Of a stretch of 64,000 nucleotides of DNA, positions 17,254-25,279 are shown one piece after another (position 1 is the stretch's first letter; each line of letters begins with the position of its first letter). Position numbers and translations under genes: made by a program. The notes below the pieces were generated by a model. It was not told where the DNA came from. It ran no database searches and worked only from the letters and a program-made list of their open reading frames with translations. This stretch comes from UBA3775 sp964572955 (GTDB lineage: Bacteria; Bacillota; Clostridia; Lachnospirales; Lachnospiraceae): NCBI GenBank assembly GCA_964572955.1, contig CAZNGY010000004.1:1-64000 (forward strand), in the 5' to 3' direction.

Positions 17254-19104
17254 TTAATCAAATTCTATTTCCGTAACCGGCTCTGTTTTGTCAGTTTTAA
17301 ACAATGATTCAAACTCTTCCCTGCCAATACGCTCTTTTTCAATGAGAAGAGCCGCACAATTGTGAAGAATTTCAATATTCTCAGTAAGGATTTCTTTTGC
17401 CCTATCATAACATCCGTTAACGATTTCCCTTACCTCTTTATCTATAACCGACTGAGTGCTTTCCGAAAAACTTCTCTGATGAGCCAAATCTCTTCCAATG
17501 AAAACTTCATCCTCATCACTATCGTAATTAATCATTCCGAGGCTTTCTGAGAATCCATACTTAGTAACCATTGCCCTTGCATAAGCTGATGCCTGCTTAA
17601 TATCCTGACTTGCCCCTGTTGTAACATCATCAAAAATCAGTTCCTCAGCAACACGTCCTCCCAAATCAACAATGATTTCCTGAAGCATCATTCCCTTGGT
17701 TATAAACATGTTATCCCTCTCAGGAAGCGGCATTGTATAACCTGCAGCCCCCTGCCCCGTAGGAATAATTGAAACCGTATATACCGGTCCTACATCTGGA
17801 AGAAGATGGAACAATATTGCATGACCAGCCTCATGGTATGCCGTGATTCTTTTTTCCTTGTCGGAAACAACGTGGCTCTTCTTTTCCTTACCGATTCCTA
17901 CCTTTATAAATGAACTCCTTATGTCGTCCATGTTTATGAACTTACGATTGTCAGAAGCTGCCGCAATTGCAGACTCGTTCATAAGATTTTCAAGATCAGC
18001 ACCCGTAAATCCTGCCGTGCTTTTTGCAACCTGATTAAGATCAACATCATCCGCCAGAGGTTTGTTTGCCGAATGTACCTTCAAAATCTCTTCCCTGCCG
18101 GCGGCATCAGGTCTGCCGATTACTACTTTACGGTCAAATCTTCCCGGTCTCATAATTGCCGGATCAAGTATATCCACTCTGTTTGTGGCCGCCATTACTA
18201 TAATTCCGGAATTTTCACCAAAACCGTCCATTTCAACCAGCATCTGATTAAGTGTCTGTTCACGTTCATCATGTCCGCCGCCCATTCCGGTTCCTCTTCT
18301 TCTGGCAACCGCGTCAATTTCGTCAATGAAAACTATACAAGGAGCATTTTCCTTTGCTTCCGCAAAAAGGTCTCTTACTCTGGAAGCTCCTACACCGACA
18401 AACATTTCCACGAAGTCAGAGCCTGAAATCGAAAAGAAAGGTACTTTTGCCTCTCCTGCAATTGCTTTTGCCAGAAGTGTTTTACCGGTTCCCGGAGGAC
18501 CTTCCATAAGGATTCCTTTAGGAATTCTTGCACCAAGTTCCGTATATTTCGCCGGATTTTTCAGAAAATCAACAACTTCTGCAAGTTCTTCTTTTTCTTC
18601 CTTTAGACCGGCAACATCTTTAAACGACTTACTTATTTCATTCGGATTCTTCTTTTGCGCCCGACTCTTTCCAAAATTCATCAGCTTTTGGTTTGTCCCG
18701 CCGCCGCCTGATGCCGAACGGATGAACATCGAAAACAAGACTATTACAATTATAATTATACAAAGATAAGGGAAAACACTGTTAAAGAACCACGATGTGT
18801 CCCTGACCTTATCAGTTACAATTCTCACATTCTCAGAAAATGCAAGTTTTTCGATTGAAGACACATCTGTCGTGTAAAATTCCTTTTCTTTTCCATTGTC
18901 CATATAGACAACAACCGTTCCTGTAGGTACATGTGTGTCCTGCTCAATATAAATACTCTCAACTGACCCGTCTTCTAAATCCTGATAAAAATCATTTATC
19001 GTATATGACGCACTGTTTCCGGTACCCTTTCCGGTAGCATATACGGTCCAGATGATAATTCCTATCAAAATAAGATAAAAAATCAGTCCACTGTGTTTTT
19101 TCAA
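17254..19104 (-). CDS. ftsH: ATP-dependent zinc metalloprotease FtsH
   Basis: Membrane-bound AAA+ protease that degrades misfolded membrane proteins and regulators. 616 aa: helix 1 at about 6-24, an extracytoplasmic domain, helix 2 at about 108-130, Walker A EGPPGTGKT, Walker B IVFIDEID, second region of homology MRPGRFDRK, zinc site HEAGH and the C-terminal Asp ligand region. The start is TTG at 19102-19104, set by AGGAGG 8 nt upstream; no ATG fits. It follows hpt by 12 nt in the classical tilS-hpt-ftsH order of Firmicutes. Confidence 0.96.
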   Translation of the reverse strand: MKKHSGLIFYLILIGIIIWTVYATGKGTGNSASYTINDFYQDLEDGSVESIYIEQDTHVPTGTVVVYMDNGKEKEFYTTDVSSIEKLAFSENVRIVTDKVRDTSWFFNSVFPYLCIIIIVIVLFSMFIRSASGGGGTNQKLMNFGKSRAQKKNPNEISKSFKDVAGLKEEKEELAEVVDFLKNPAKYTELGARIPKGILMEGPPGTGKTLLAKAIAGEAKVPFFSISGSDFVEMFVGVGASRVRDLFAEAKENAPCIVFIDEIDAVARRRGTGMGGGHDEREQTLNQMLVEMDGFGENSGIIVMAATNRVDILDPAIMRPGRFDRKVVIGRPDAAGREEILKVHSANKPLADDVDLNQVAKSTAGFTGADLENLMNESAIAAASDNRKFINMDDIRSSFIKVGIGKEKKSHVVSDKEKRITAYHEAGHAILFHLLPDVGPVYTVSIIPTGQGAAGYTMPLPERDNMFITKGMMLQEIIVDLGGRVAEELIFDDVTTGASQDIKQASAYARAMVTKYGFSESLGMINYDSDEDEVFIGRDLAHQRSFSESTQSVIDKEVREIVNGCYDRAKEILTENIEILHNCAALLIEKERIGREEFESLFKTDKTEPVTEIEFD

Positions 19105-19116
19105 ATATTCTTCCTC

Positions 19117-19641
19117 CTAAGCTTCTGTTTCAACCACCCCGATGTATGGGAGTGCACGATATTTCTGATCATAATCCATACCATAACCAACTACAAATTC
19201 GTCCGGGATGTCATATCCCACATAATCAACCTTAACATCCACCACACGTCTGTCCGGCTTGTTTAAAAGCGTGCAAAGGCTGAGTGTTTTCGGCTTTCTT
19301 GCCAAAAGCATATCCATAAGGAACGAAAGCGTTCTTCCGGAATCAATAATATCTTCAACAACAATCACATTCTTATCAGCAATGTTTTCATCAAGATCCT
19401 TGATAATCTTAATCCTTCCGGTACTTTCCGTTCCTGCGCCATAGCTTGATACCGACATAAAATCAAGAGTGACAGGCAGTGTAATTCTCTTTGCCAGCTC
19501 TGCCGTGAAGAAAATACTTCCTTTGAGAATACAAATCAGATGAATTTCCTGACCTTCAAAATCTCTGCTTATCTGTGAAGCAATTTCCCTTACACGTTTT
19601 TCCACTTCTTCTTCCGTATACATTACTCTGATATTATCCAT
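19117..19641 (-). CDS. hpt: Hypoxanthine phosphoribosyltransferase
   Basis: Salvages hypoxanthine and guanine to IMP and GMP. 174 aa from the ATG at 19641 (MDNIRVMYTEEE), chosen because GGAGG lies just upstream and the gene then starts 19 nt after the tilS stop; a start 13 codons earlier would overlap tilS. The PRPP-binding motif VIVVEDIIDSGRT is intact and the C-terminal IPDEFVVGYGMDY is typical of HPRT. Located between tilS and ftsH as usual. Confidence 0.95.
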   Translation of the reverse strand: MDNIRVMYTEEEVEKRVREIASQISRDFEGQEIHLICILKGSIFFTAELAKRITLPVTLDFMSVSSYGAGTESTGRIKIIKDLDENIADKNVIVVEDIIDSGRTLSFLMDMLLARKPKTLSLCTLLNKPDRRVVDVKVDYVGYDIPDEFVVGYGMDYDQKYRALPYIGVVETEA

Positions 19642-19660
19642 AGTTCCTCCATTAACCGAA

Positions 19661-21124
19661 TTAATTTTTTTCGCGTTCAAATCTAATCTTTAGTATTCTT
19701 ACTGTATCGCCGTTAATGCGTGCTGCTTCATCATGCCTCAGGTTTCCCACCAGAAAACATCTTGAATCCGATGCAAGCACAAGATGTGAATCTCTTGCCG
19801 CTGCCGGAATCCGCGAATCAATAAAAAGTCTTCCGACCGACTTCTTTCGCCCGTCAGGATACGCACAAAAATAATCACCGTCACGGCGTTTTCTTAAAAC
19901 CAGCCGTTCACCTGTTACCGCCGCATCCAACCAGACTTCATTTTCCGAATGCGGAACACTCATTGACGAATCAAAGTCCTCGAAACACACTTCTGCGTAC
20001 ACACCGGGACTAATCTCTGCCCTAAATGTACCGTCTGCAGAAACAATCCGCTCTTCCGACTCCGTATATTCTATGCCTCTTTTGTAAGCCTTTATACATC
20101 CGTATTCACGAACGATATCTATATCATACGGCAAACAAACCATTTTGCCAACGGTATTTTCCAATAATCCGCACACAATTTCAACATGCGACTGTGTTAT
20201 ATCCTTTTTTTTGCCCGTCACGGTGCAAATATAACTGTAAATCACCCTTCTTATCAGGTAATCATGCTTTCCGACAAGCCCGTCCGTCAGAAGCACCCCG
20301 TCAGAATAAAGCCCGTCAAAAAGCTGTCCAGCCGATTCTTCAGCAAAACTGTCGGCTCTCGCCGCTTCCCTGCCAAGCGACCTGATATGGTCCGTGGCTT
20401 TTGTAGTGAGAGTTTTCAATTCCGGAATAATTCGATGTCTCAGTATGTTTCTTGTATATTCAAGTTCTTCATTAGTACTGTCCTTACACCATACCTGTCC
20501 GATTCCGTTCAGGTAACTCTCAATCTCGGTTCTCGACGTTTCCAATAAAGGCCGTATTATCTTTAAGGACTCATCTTCCTGACAGACTGATACAGGTTTC
20601 ATTCCCGCAAGTCCTGTCAGACCGCACCCTCTTAATATATTAAAAAGTATTGTTTCTGCCTGATCATCACTATTGTGTGCAACTGCAATACCGTTTGCAC
20701 CACATTCATGGCAAACCTCCGTAAAACGGGTATATCTCACACGCCGCCCTGCTTCTTCCTCACTCATACCGGTTCGTTTTACGATTTCCGGAATGTTCTC
20801 ATGAAACACATAGAACGGTACTTTCTCCCTGTCACACAACCGGCGGCAAAATTCTTCATCTCTGAAAGCTTCATCCCCCCGAATCCCATGATTAACATGA
20901 ACTCCGTAAATCTTCCGTTTTTGCCCCTCCGTCAACCGTTTAAGAATGAGCAAAAGACTCACCGAATCCGCTCCTCCGCTAAGTCCCACAACAACGTCTC
21001 CGACGGTTTCAAACATGTTATTGCGGGTACAGAAAAGCTCAATTCCCTCTGGTATACCTTTAATACCGCCGCCGATATCTGCTTCTTTTACTGATTCTGA
21101 TTTATTATCTTCTGTACAAGACAT
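19661..21124 (-). CDS. tilS: tRNA(Ile)-lysidine synthase
   Basis: Converts the wobble C34 of tRNA-Ile(CAU) to lysidine, an essential decoding step. The N-type PP-loop motif GLSGGADSVSLL is at the N-terminus, followed by VAHNSDDQAETILFNILRG, and the C-terminal substrate-binding domains end in RLFIDSRIPAAARD. I take the ATG at 21124 (487 aa) with GAGG 9 nt upstream; a GTG at 21139 in the same frame is an alternative. The ribosome site overlaps the end of the spoIIE-like gene. Confidence 0.94.
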   Translation of the reverse strand: MSCTEDNKSESVKEADIGGGIKGIPEGIELFCTRNNMFETVGDVVVGLSGGADSVSLLLILKRLTEGQKRKIYGVHVNHGIRGDEAFRDEEFCRRLCDREKVPFYVFHENIPEIVKRTGMSEEEAGRRVRYTRFTEVCHECGANGIAVAHNSDDQAETILFNILRGCGLTGLAGMKPVSVCQEDESLKIIRPLLETSRTEIESYLNGIGQVWCKDSTNEELEYTRNILRHRIIPELKTLTTKATDHIRSLGREAARADSFAEESAGQLFDGLYSDGVLLTDGLVGKHDYLIRRVIYSYICTVTGKKKDITQSHVEIVCGLLENTVGKMVCLPYDIDIVREYGCIKAYKRGIEYTESEERIVSADGTFRAEISPGVYAEVCFEDFDSSMSVPHSENEVWLDAAVTGERLVLRKRRDGDYFCAYPDGRKKSVGRLFIDSRIPAAARDSHLVLASDSRCFLVGNLRHDEAARINGDTVRILKIRFEREKN

Positions 21125-21140
21125 ACGGTTTATCCTCACC

Positions 21141-22322
21141 TCATATTCTGCAGAGCCTGCCTGCCACCACCGTCATATCATCCATAGGTTCATAAAAATT
21201 CCTTCTCAATGATGACATAAGAACTGATGATGCCAGTTCCTTTGGTTCGCTGTCCGGAAGTTCCCTTATCATATCCTGAAGCAGCTTTTCTTTTTCTTCT
21301 ACCGGTATTCCGTCCAAAACACCATCACTTAAAACCACTATCGTATCACCATGATAAAGCTTCCTTGTTGTAACTTCCGGCTTTATATCCGAAAGAATGC
21401 CAAGAGGAAGTCCTGATGCCGAAATCGTTTCGACCCAGTCTTCATGTTTTATGAAAGTAAGTGTAGCTCCCGACTTTACAGCCTTCAGCTCTCCATTAAA
21501 TAAATTAACAAGACACATATCAAGCGTCGAATATGAACCGGCTTCCGTTCCAAGCATCAGCACGGAACTTATGAGTGAAACAATACCCTCACTTCTGAAT
21601 CCGCATCTCAAAAATCGTTCTATAAGTTCAACCACTTCACTGCTCTCACGGCTTGCCCTGTGTCCCGAACCCATACCGTCACTCAGTATAATTGCCGCCT
21701 CACCATATCCCGGAGCAATTACGGAATAATTATCTCCTGAAGGTTCCCCTGCATTCTTTGCCGCTCTGACCGCTCCGGTCATAAGTGCATACTTTTCTTT
21801 CTGTCTGAAAACAAAATAACCGTAATCATTTCCGATTGTTCTTCTTGTACCCTCCTTAGGCACAAAACACATATCAGTTTCTGCTGAAATATATGCGGCA
21901 ATTTCATCAATTAAGAGCTGTTGTCTCAAGCTCCTTGCTATCACATGAAGCTCAAGTCCTGAACTACCGGTTTCAAGAAGCGAAATCTCTTTTATCTTCA
22001 AATACTTTCGTGACAACAGCTCTCTTATGTATTTTTCCCTTGCATCTCCCGGTCTTACTGCCGCCGTTGCAGTAATTTCCCTCACCATCCCGGCAAGTTC
22101 CATGTACTGCCCCGCAAGAATCTCCCTTGCATCACGGACAAGCCCGCTCCAGACCTCATCATGTCCTCCCGGAACATCTTCCGGAATCGTGCTTCTTTTT
22201 CTGTATCCCTCAGCAATGTAAACCATTACCTCGGACAGTTTTCTCAGTCGTTCACCCAAAAGACTGTTTTCAAAATTCATACTGCCCTCAGTCTGCTTTA
22301 GTAACCTTGCAATTCCTGCCAT
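21141..22322 (-). CDS. SpoIIE-like PP2C phosphatase lacking the membrane domain
   Basis: Stage II sporulation protein E normally has about 10 membrane helices, a central domain and a PP2C phosphatase that dephosphorylates SpoIIAA (about 820 aa). Here only 393 aa are present (ATG at 22322, GGAGG 5 nt upstream). The phosphatase half is intact: IILSDGMGSGHRAS, LDMCLVNLFNGE, VVLSDGVLDG and MDDMTVVAGRL carry the metal-binding Asp residues. The part before it is a soluble helical region and there are no hydrophobic helices. The upstream DNA is too short to hold the missing part, so this is a clean deletion or a naturally short form, not a frameshift. It occupies the normal spoIIE place between divIC and tilS. 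Confidence 0.8.
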   Translation of the reverse strand: MAGIARLLKQTEGSMNFENSLLGERLRKLSEVMVYIAEGYRKRSTIPEDVPGGHDEVWSGLVRDAREILAGQYMELAGMVREITATAAVRPGDAREKYIRELLSRKYLKIKEISLLETGSSGLELHVIARSLRQQLLIDEIAAYISAETDMCFVPKEGTRRTIGNDYGYFVFRQKEKYALMTGAVRAAKNAGEPSGDNYSVIAPGYGEAAIILSDGMGSGHRASRESSEVVELIERFLRCGFRSEGIVSLISSVLMLGTEAGSYSTLDMCLVNLFNGELKAVKSGATLTFIKHEDWVETISASGLPLGILSDIKPEVTTRKLYHGDTIVVLSDGVLDGIPVEEKEKLLQDMIRELPDSEPKELASSVLMSSLRRNFYEPMDDMTVVAGRLCRI

Positions 22323-22333
22323 ATAAGCCTCCA

Positions 22334-22360
22334 TGATAAAATATGAATTTAATTTTATCA
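22334..22360 (-). promoter_or_regulatory. 9-bp perfect hairpin just before the spoIIE-like ribosome site
   Basis: TGATAAAAT (22334-22342) and its exact complement ATTTTATCA (22352-22360) flank a 9-nt loop. The stem ends immediately before the GGAGG of the spoIIE-like gene, so the RNA hairpin could affect translation. It is AT-only, hence weak. Confidence 0.35.
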
Positions 22361-22437
22361 AAAGGAACCCACATATTTTGTCGCAAAGCAGACCATATAC
22401 ATTATTCTTCCCTCATAATAATCCCTAATATTGCAAA

Positions 22438-22749
22438 TTATGGATTTTTCGGCTTAAAAACAACCTCGTTTTTATATACCAGACCAAGAACATCCCTTGC
22501 AACTTCTTCAATATAACTCTTGGTCTGAACATATGCCCTGTACTCTTCTATTTCCTCACTTCTTTTTTGTTCTTCCTGAATAAGTATTTCAACTCTTTTT
22601 TTCTCTGCTTCAAGACTGTCATATTCATCCTGAAGCTCCTTTTTCTTATAATAGAAAAAAGAACTTATCCCGACTGTACATATAAGAAGAATAATGATTC
22701 CCAACATTCTTGCGGGACGTTTTTTCTTAACTACTCTTTTGATTGCCAT
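22438..22749 (-). CDS. divIC: Septum-formation protein DivIC/FtsB family
   Basis: Small bitopic division protein, 103 aa. A basic cytoplasmic tail (KRVVKKKRPAR), one helix at about 15-33, then an extracytoplasmic coiled coil (KKKELQDEYDSLEAEKKR) and the conserved end YIEEVARDVLGLVYKNEVVF. It overlaps the end of yabQ by 19 nt. Expected partner of FtsL/DivIB at the septum. Confidence 0.88.
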   Translation of the reverse strand: MAIKRVVKKKRPARMLGIIILLICTVGISSFFYYKKKELQDEYDSLEAEKKRVEILIQEEQKRSEEIEEYRAYVQTKSYIEEVARDVLGLVYKNEVVFKPKNP

Positions 22750-22997
22750 TTAATGGACCCCCAAAACCTGTAAGCAATTAATGCTCCAAGGATAAGGAAC
22801 ACATAATTATATACGATTACCGTTCCTCCTCCAACACGATACATAAAATAATACGAAGCAACCGCATATGCAAAAGCCAGTATGCAGTCCTCAACAAAGC
22901 AGATAAAACCACTTCTCTTTATTATACGCCTTATTGCGTTCAAAATCAAATATCCGGAAACACCTGAAAAGCCTGCCGCTACACTCAGAAAAATCAT
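22731..22997 (-). CDS. yabQ: YabQ-like spore-cortex membrane protein, short form
   Basis: 88-aa membrane protein with three hydrophobic segments (1-18, 33-52, 60-78). The acidic residue in the helix (FVEDCILAFAYAVASYY) and the position between yabP and divIC identify it as YabQ. YabQ of Bacillus is about 210 aa with about five helices, so this is a strongly shortened member. Its ATG overlaps the yabP stop as ATGA. Start and stop are clean, so it is not an obvious pseudogene. Confidence 0.72.
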   Translation of the reverse strand: MIFLSVAAGFSGVSGYLILNAIRRIIKRSGFICFVEDCILAFAYAVASYYFMYRVGGGTVIVYNYVFLILGALIAYRFWGSIKWQSKE

Positions 22998-23281
22998 GAA
23001 AAAATCCTCTTAAGAACAGGTTTTTTCTGTGCCTGACCCGTTTTTTTATTGTAAATCAGGGCATCAACCCTCCCCGTAATCTTTAAAATGCCTTTTTCTG
23101 TTGAAAGCGTATCTACCGAAAGGGCATTTCCTTTAACCAGAAGAATCCCCTGTACGGTATCCGCCACGACTTCCTGTTCATCAAATGCCTTGACATCAAC
23201 TACTCCGCTCACGGTCATCTCTTTGCGGCATATCAAACTTATATCCGACTTTCCTTCTGTCTCATTTACCATTTTGTCCAT
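22994..23281 (-). CDS. yabP: Sporulation protein YabP
   Basis: 95-aa member of the YabP/YqfC family, which in spore formers is made under the mother-cell sigma factor and takes part in spore-coat or cortex assembly. The conserved segment is MTVSGVVDVKAFDEQEVV, followed by GILLVKGNALSVD and LKITGRVDALIY. Lies between rqcP (80 nt upstream) and yabQ (4-nt overlap). Confidence 0.85.
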   Translation of the reverse strand: MDKMVNETEGKSDISLICRKEMTVSGVVDVKAFDEQEVVADTVQGILLVKGNALSVDTLSTEKGILKITGRVDALIYNKKTGQAQKKPVLKRIFS

Positions 23282-23360
23282 ATCCTGCCTGTTTTTTTAA
23301 GTATATTCTAAAAGCAGAAAAAAATTGACAAATTTTTGCTGTATGTAAAATTATCACTTA

Positions 23361-23600
23361 CTAAAGGTATCTGAACATTTCCTTAGCTTCTTCTTTTTTA
23401 CTGGTTTCCGTTATAGCAAGAACCTCTGCCTTAACATTTTTTGTACCAAAAACAACCTCTATAACGTCGCCAACCTTAACTTCCTGGCTTGCCTTTGCCG
23501 TTTTTCCGTTAACCATTACCCTTCCGGCATCACATGCTTCATTGGCTATGGTACGTCTTTTAATGATTCTGGACACTTTAAGATACTTATCTAATCTCAT
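23361..23600 (-). CDS. rqcP: S4-domain ribosome quality-control factor RqcP (YabO/HslR-like)
   Basis: 79-aa RNA-binding protein with an N-terminal S4 domain (MRLDKYLKVSRIIKRRT, then GRVMVNGKTAKAS). RqcP binds stalled 60S-like 50S-nascent-chain complexes and helps RqcH add Ala tails in Bacillus. The window also contains mutS2 (RqcU), which works in the same pathway. It sits between hup and yabP as in Bacillus. Confidence 0.9.
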   Translation of the reverse strand: MRLDKYLKVSRIIKRRTIANEACDAGRVMVNGKTAKASQEVKVGDVIEVVFGTKNVKAEVLAITETSKKEEAKEMFRYL

Positions 23601-23630
23601 ATCTGCCTCCGTTTCCCGATATATCTAAAA

Positions 23631-23666
23631 ATGGGTACTCCAAGAGCAAGCTCTTTTTGTACCCAT
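23631..23666 (-). terminator. Terminator between hup and rqcP
   Basis: Outer stem ATGGGTAC (23631-23638) with GTACCCAT (23659-23666) and an inner AGAGC/GCTCT pairing. On the minus strand it is followed by TTTTTA. It lies 29 nt after the hup stop and probably ends most hup messages while letting some read into rqcP. Confidence 0.72.
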
Positions 23667-23695
23667 CCCATTAATCATCAATTATCACGCGGTAA

Positions 23696-23971
23696 TTATT
23701 TGTTAACAACTTCCTTAAGACCCTTTCCTGCCTTGAACTTTGGAAGTTTAGCAGCAGGGATTTCAATCTTCTCTTTTGTCTGTGGATTAAGTCCTGTTCT
23801 TGCAGGTCTTTCAGAAACTTCAAATGTACCAAATCCAACAAGAGCAACCTTCTCACCATTTACAAGACCTTCTGTTACGGCATCAACAAAAGCATCAACT
23901 GCCTTCTTTGAATCTTCCTTTGTTAAACCTGTTTTTGCAGCTACAGCAGCAACTAAATCTGTTTTATTCAT
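23696..23971 (-). CDS. hup: DNA-binding protein HU
   Basis: 91-aa nucleoid protein of the HU/IHF family. MNKTDLVAAVAAKTGLTKEDS at the N-terminus, the VALVGFGTFEV core, RPARTGLNPQTKEKI in the DNA-contacting arm, and PKFKAGKGLKEVV at the end. It has its own consensus promoter and terminator, as expected for an abundant protein. Confidence 0.96.
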   Translation of the reverse strand: MNKTDLVAAVAAKTGLTKEDSKKAVDAFVDAVTEGLVNGEKVALVGFGTFEVSERPARTGLNPQTKEKIEIPAAKLPKFKAGKGLKEVVNK

Positions 23972-24060
23972 AAATTCCTCCTGATATTACGGCTAGTGCC
24001 GAACTTTTCTTTTTCACATGCGGATTATCCCTCTCCGGAACAAATCCACGCCTACAGATA

Positions 24061-24089
24061 GTTATAACCGATTGAATAATTTATGTCAA
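24061..24089 (-). promoter_or_regulatory. Consensus sigma-A promoter of hup
   Basis: On the minus strand TTGACA (complement of 24084-24089), a 17-nt spacer and TATAAC (complement of 24061-24066). About 85 nt of leader precede the hup ATG. One of the strongest promoters in the window. Confidence 0.8.
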
Positions 24090-24121
24090 CAGTAAATATA
24101 GCGAAAACCCTCTAAAAAGGC

Positions 24122-24658
24122 TCATTCCGTCCGCATTCCCAAAAGGGCTGCCGCATAGCCCGCCGCTGCTTCATCTGATGCCTTGATAACAGCAGCCGAT
24201 GACCTGGTACGAAGTACTATTGCGCCTGCTATATCGCTCTCACATATCACCGGAACAATGTATTGCTGCGCAATCTCATTTTCCTCCGCTCCCAACCCCA
24301 AACAATCATCTCCCGCACTGCACCTTATCGGCTTCCTGTCATTCAGTCTTTCAAAAAAAGAAGCTTCCGGACACATTCCCAAAACATCTTCCCTCATTCC
24401 ATATGAGGCAATTATCCTCTCCCTGTCAGTAATTAACACTGCATGACCTGTGTACCTGCCAAGCACCATCGAACATTTTTCCGCTGTCTTTCGTATTCCC
24501 TCCAGAAGAGAATATTTTTTTAAGACAATCTCCTCATCGGAATTGACACAAATCTCAACCTGATCCCCCTCGGAAATCTTAAATCTTGTCCTTATTTCTT
24601 TCGGAACAACAATCCTCCCAAGTCTGTCAACTCTTCTGCTGATTCCTGTTGTCTTCAT
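24122..24658 (-). CDS. spoVT: AbrB-type transcriptional regulator SpoVT
   Basis: 178 aa. An N-terminal SpoVT-AbrB swapped-hairpin DNA-binding domain (GISRRVDRLGRIVVPKEIR, about 1-50) is fused to a C-terminal GAF-like domain (about 55-178, with VLITDRERIIASYG and AGAIVLRT). In spore formers SpoVT tunes forespore sigma-G genes; in related non-sporulating species it can be retained as a general regulator. AAAGGAG precedes the ATG by 10 nt. It is full length, unlike the spoIIE and yabQ forms nearby. Confidence 0.88.
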   Translation of the reverse strand: MKTTGISRRVDRLGRIVVPKEIRTRFKISEGDQVEICVNSDEEIVLKKYSLLEGIRKTAEKCSMVLGRYTGHAVLITDRERIIASYGMREDVLGMCPEASFFERLNDRKPIRCSAGDDCLGLGAEENEIAQQYIVPVICESDIAGAIVLRTRSSAAVIKASDEAAAGYAAALLGMRTE

Positions 24659-24775
24659 ATATAAAATCTCCTTTTTGACAATTTTTACTATAAAAGTAGT
24701 ATTTGTAAAAAAGGAAATAATATACCGACGGTTTCATAAGATATGCTTTTTAATACCTGCGGGATTTCATAAAAA

Positions 24776-24816
24776 ACGCACAGACACATAAGTTTTGCTG
24801 TAATGTGTCTATGCGT
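24776..24816 (-). terminator. Terminator of the symporter-GNAT unit
   Basis: Stem ACGCA-C-AGACACAT with ATGTGTCT-A-TGCGT (one mismatch). On the minus strand it ends in TTTTTTA about 30 nt after the GNAT stop. Confidence 0.8.
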
Positions 24817-24848
24817 GATGAAACTCTCTGAAATCAAAATCAGCTTTA

Positions 24849-25277
24849 TCATTCATCGCTCCCGCAAATGTTAATGGTAAAACCGGAACCGCCGTCCTCA
24901 TAAGGATTTTCATTAAGTCCCTGCTTTCTGTAAAACCCTTCCTTTCCCGGTGCACTCATAAGCTGAAATTTTGCCGTCCATCCGGGTTTTAATTCTGATT
25001 TAATAAAATCCATAAGGTGATTTAGCATCAGTGAACCAAGCCCGTTTCCCTGATACTCAGGAGATACAATCAAATCTTTCATAAAAAAAGCCATTGCTCC
25101 ATCACCGAGAAGCCTTACCATTGCCGCAGTTTTCTCACCATCCTTGACCGAGAACACAGCATAGCTGTTCTTTATCGCAGTTTCTGCCGCTTCAGGAGAA
25201 GGACTTCCCCAACCTGCACTTTCATATAAAGAAATAAAATCCTCTTTACTCAAAGCATTCTTTACAATTTCAAACAC
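24849..25277 (-). CDS. GNAT-family N-acetyltransferase
   Basis: 142-aa acetyl-CoA-dependent acyltransferase. The motif A region LIVSPEYQGNGLGSLMLNHL (Q/RxxGxG acetyl-CoA loop) is intact and FYRKQGLNENPY matches the C-terminal motif B. It starts 2 nt after the symporter stop, so the two are co-transcribed. Substrate unknown. Confidence 0.85.
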   Translation of the reverse strand: MFEIVKNALSKEDFISLYESAGWGSPSPEAAETAIKNSYAVFSVKDGEKTAAMVRLLGDGAMAFFMKDLIVSPEYQGNGLGSLMLNHLMDFIKSELKPGWTAKFQLMSAPGKEGFYRKQGLNENPYEDGGSGFTINICGSDE

Positions 25278-25279
25278 TT

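Noticed and set aside
17098..17307. Plus-strand open frame of 69 codons behind the candidate small RNA
   Set aside because: It runs through the ftsH terminator stem and into the ftsH 3' end; no good ribosome site.
21785..21860. Frameshifted spoIIE as explanation for the missing membrane domain
   Set aside because: The region upstream of the ATG up to divIC is only about 115 nt and has no hydrophobic frame on either phase, so the membrane part is absent, not shifted.
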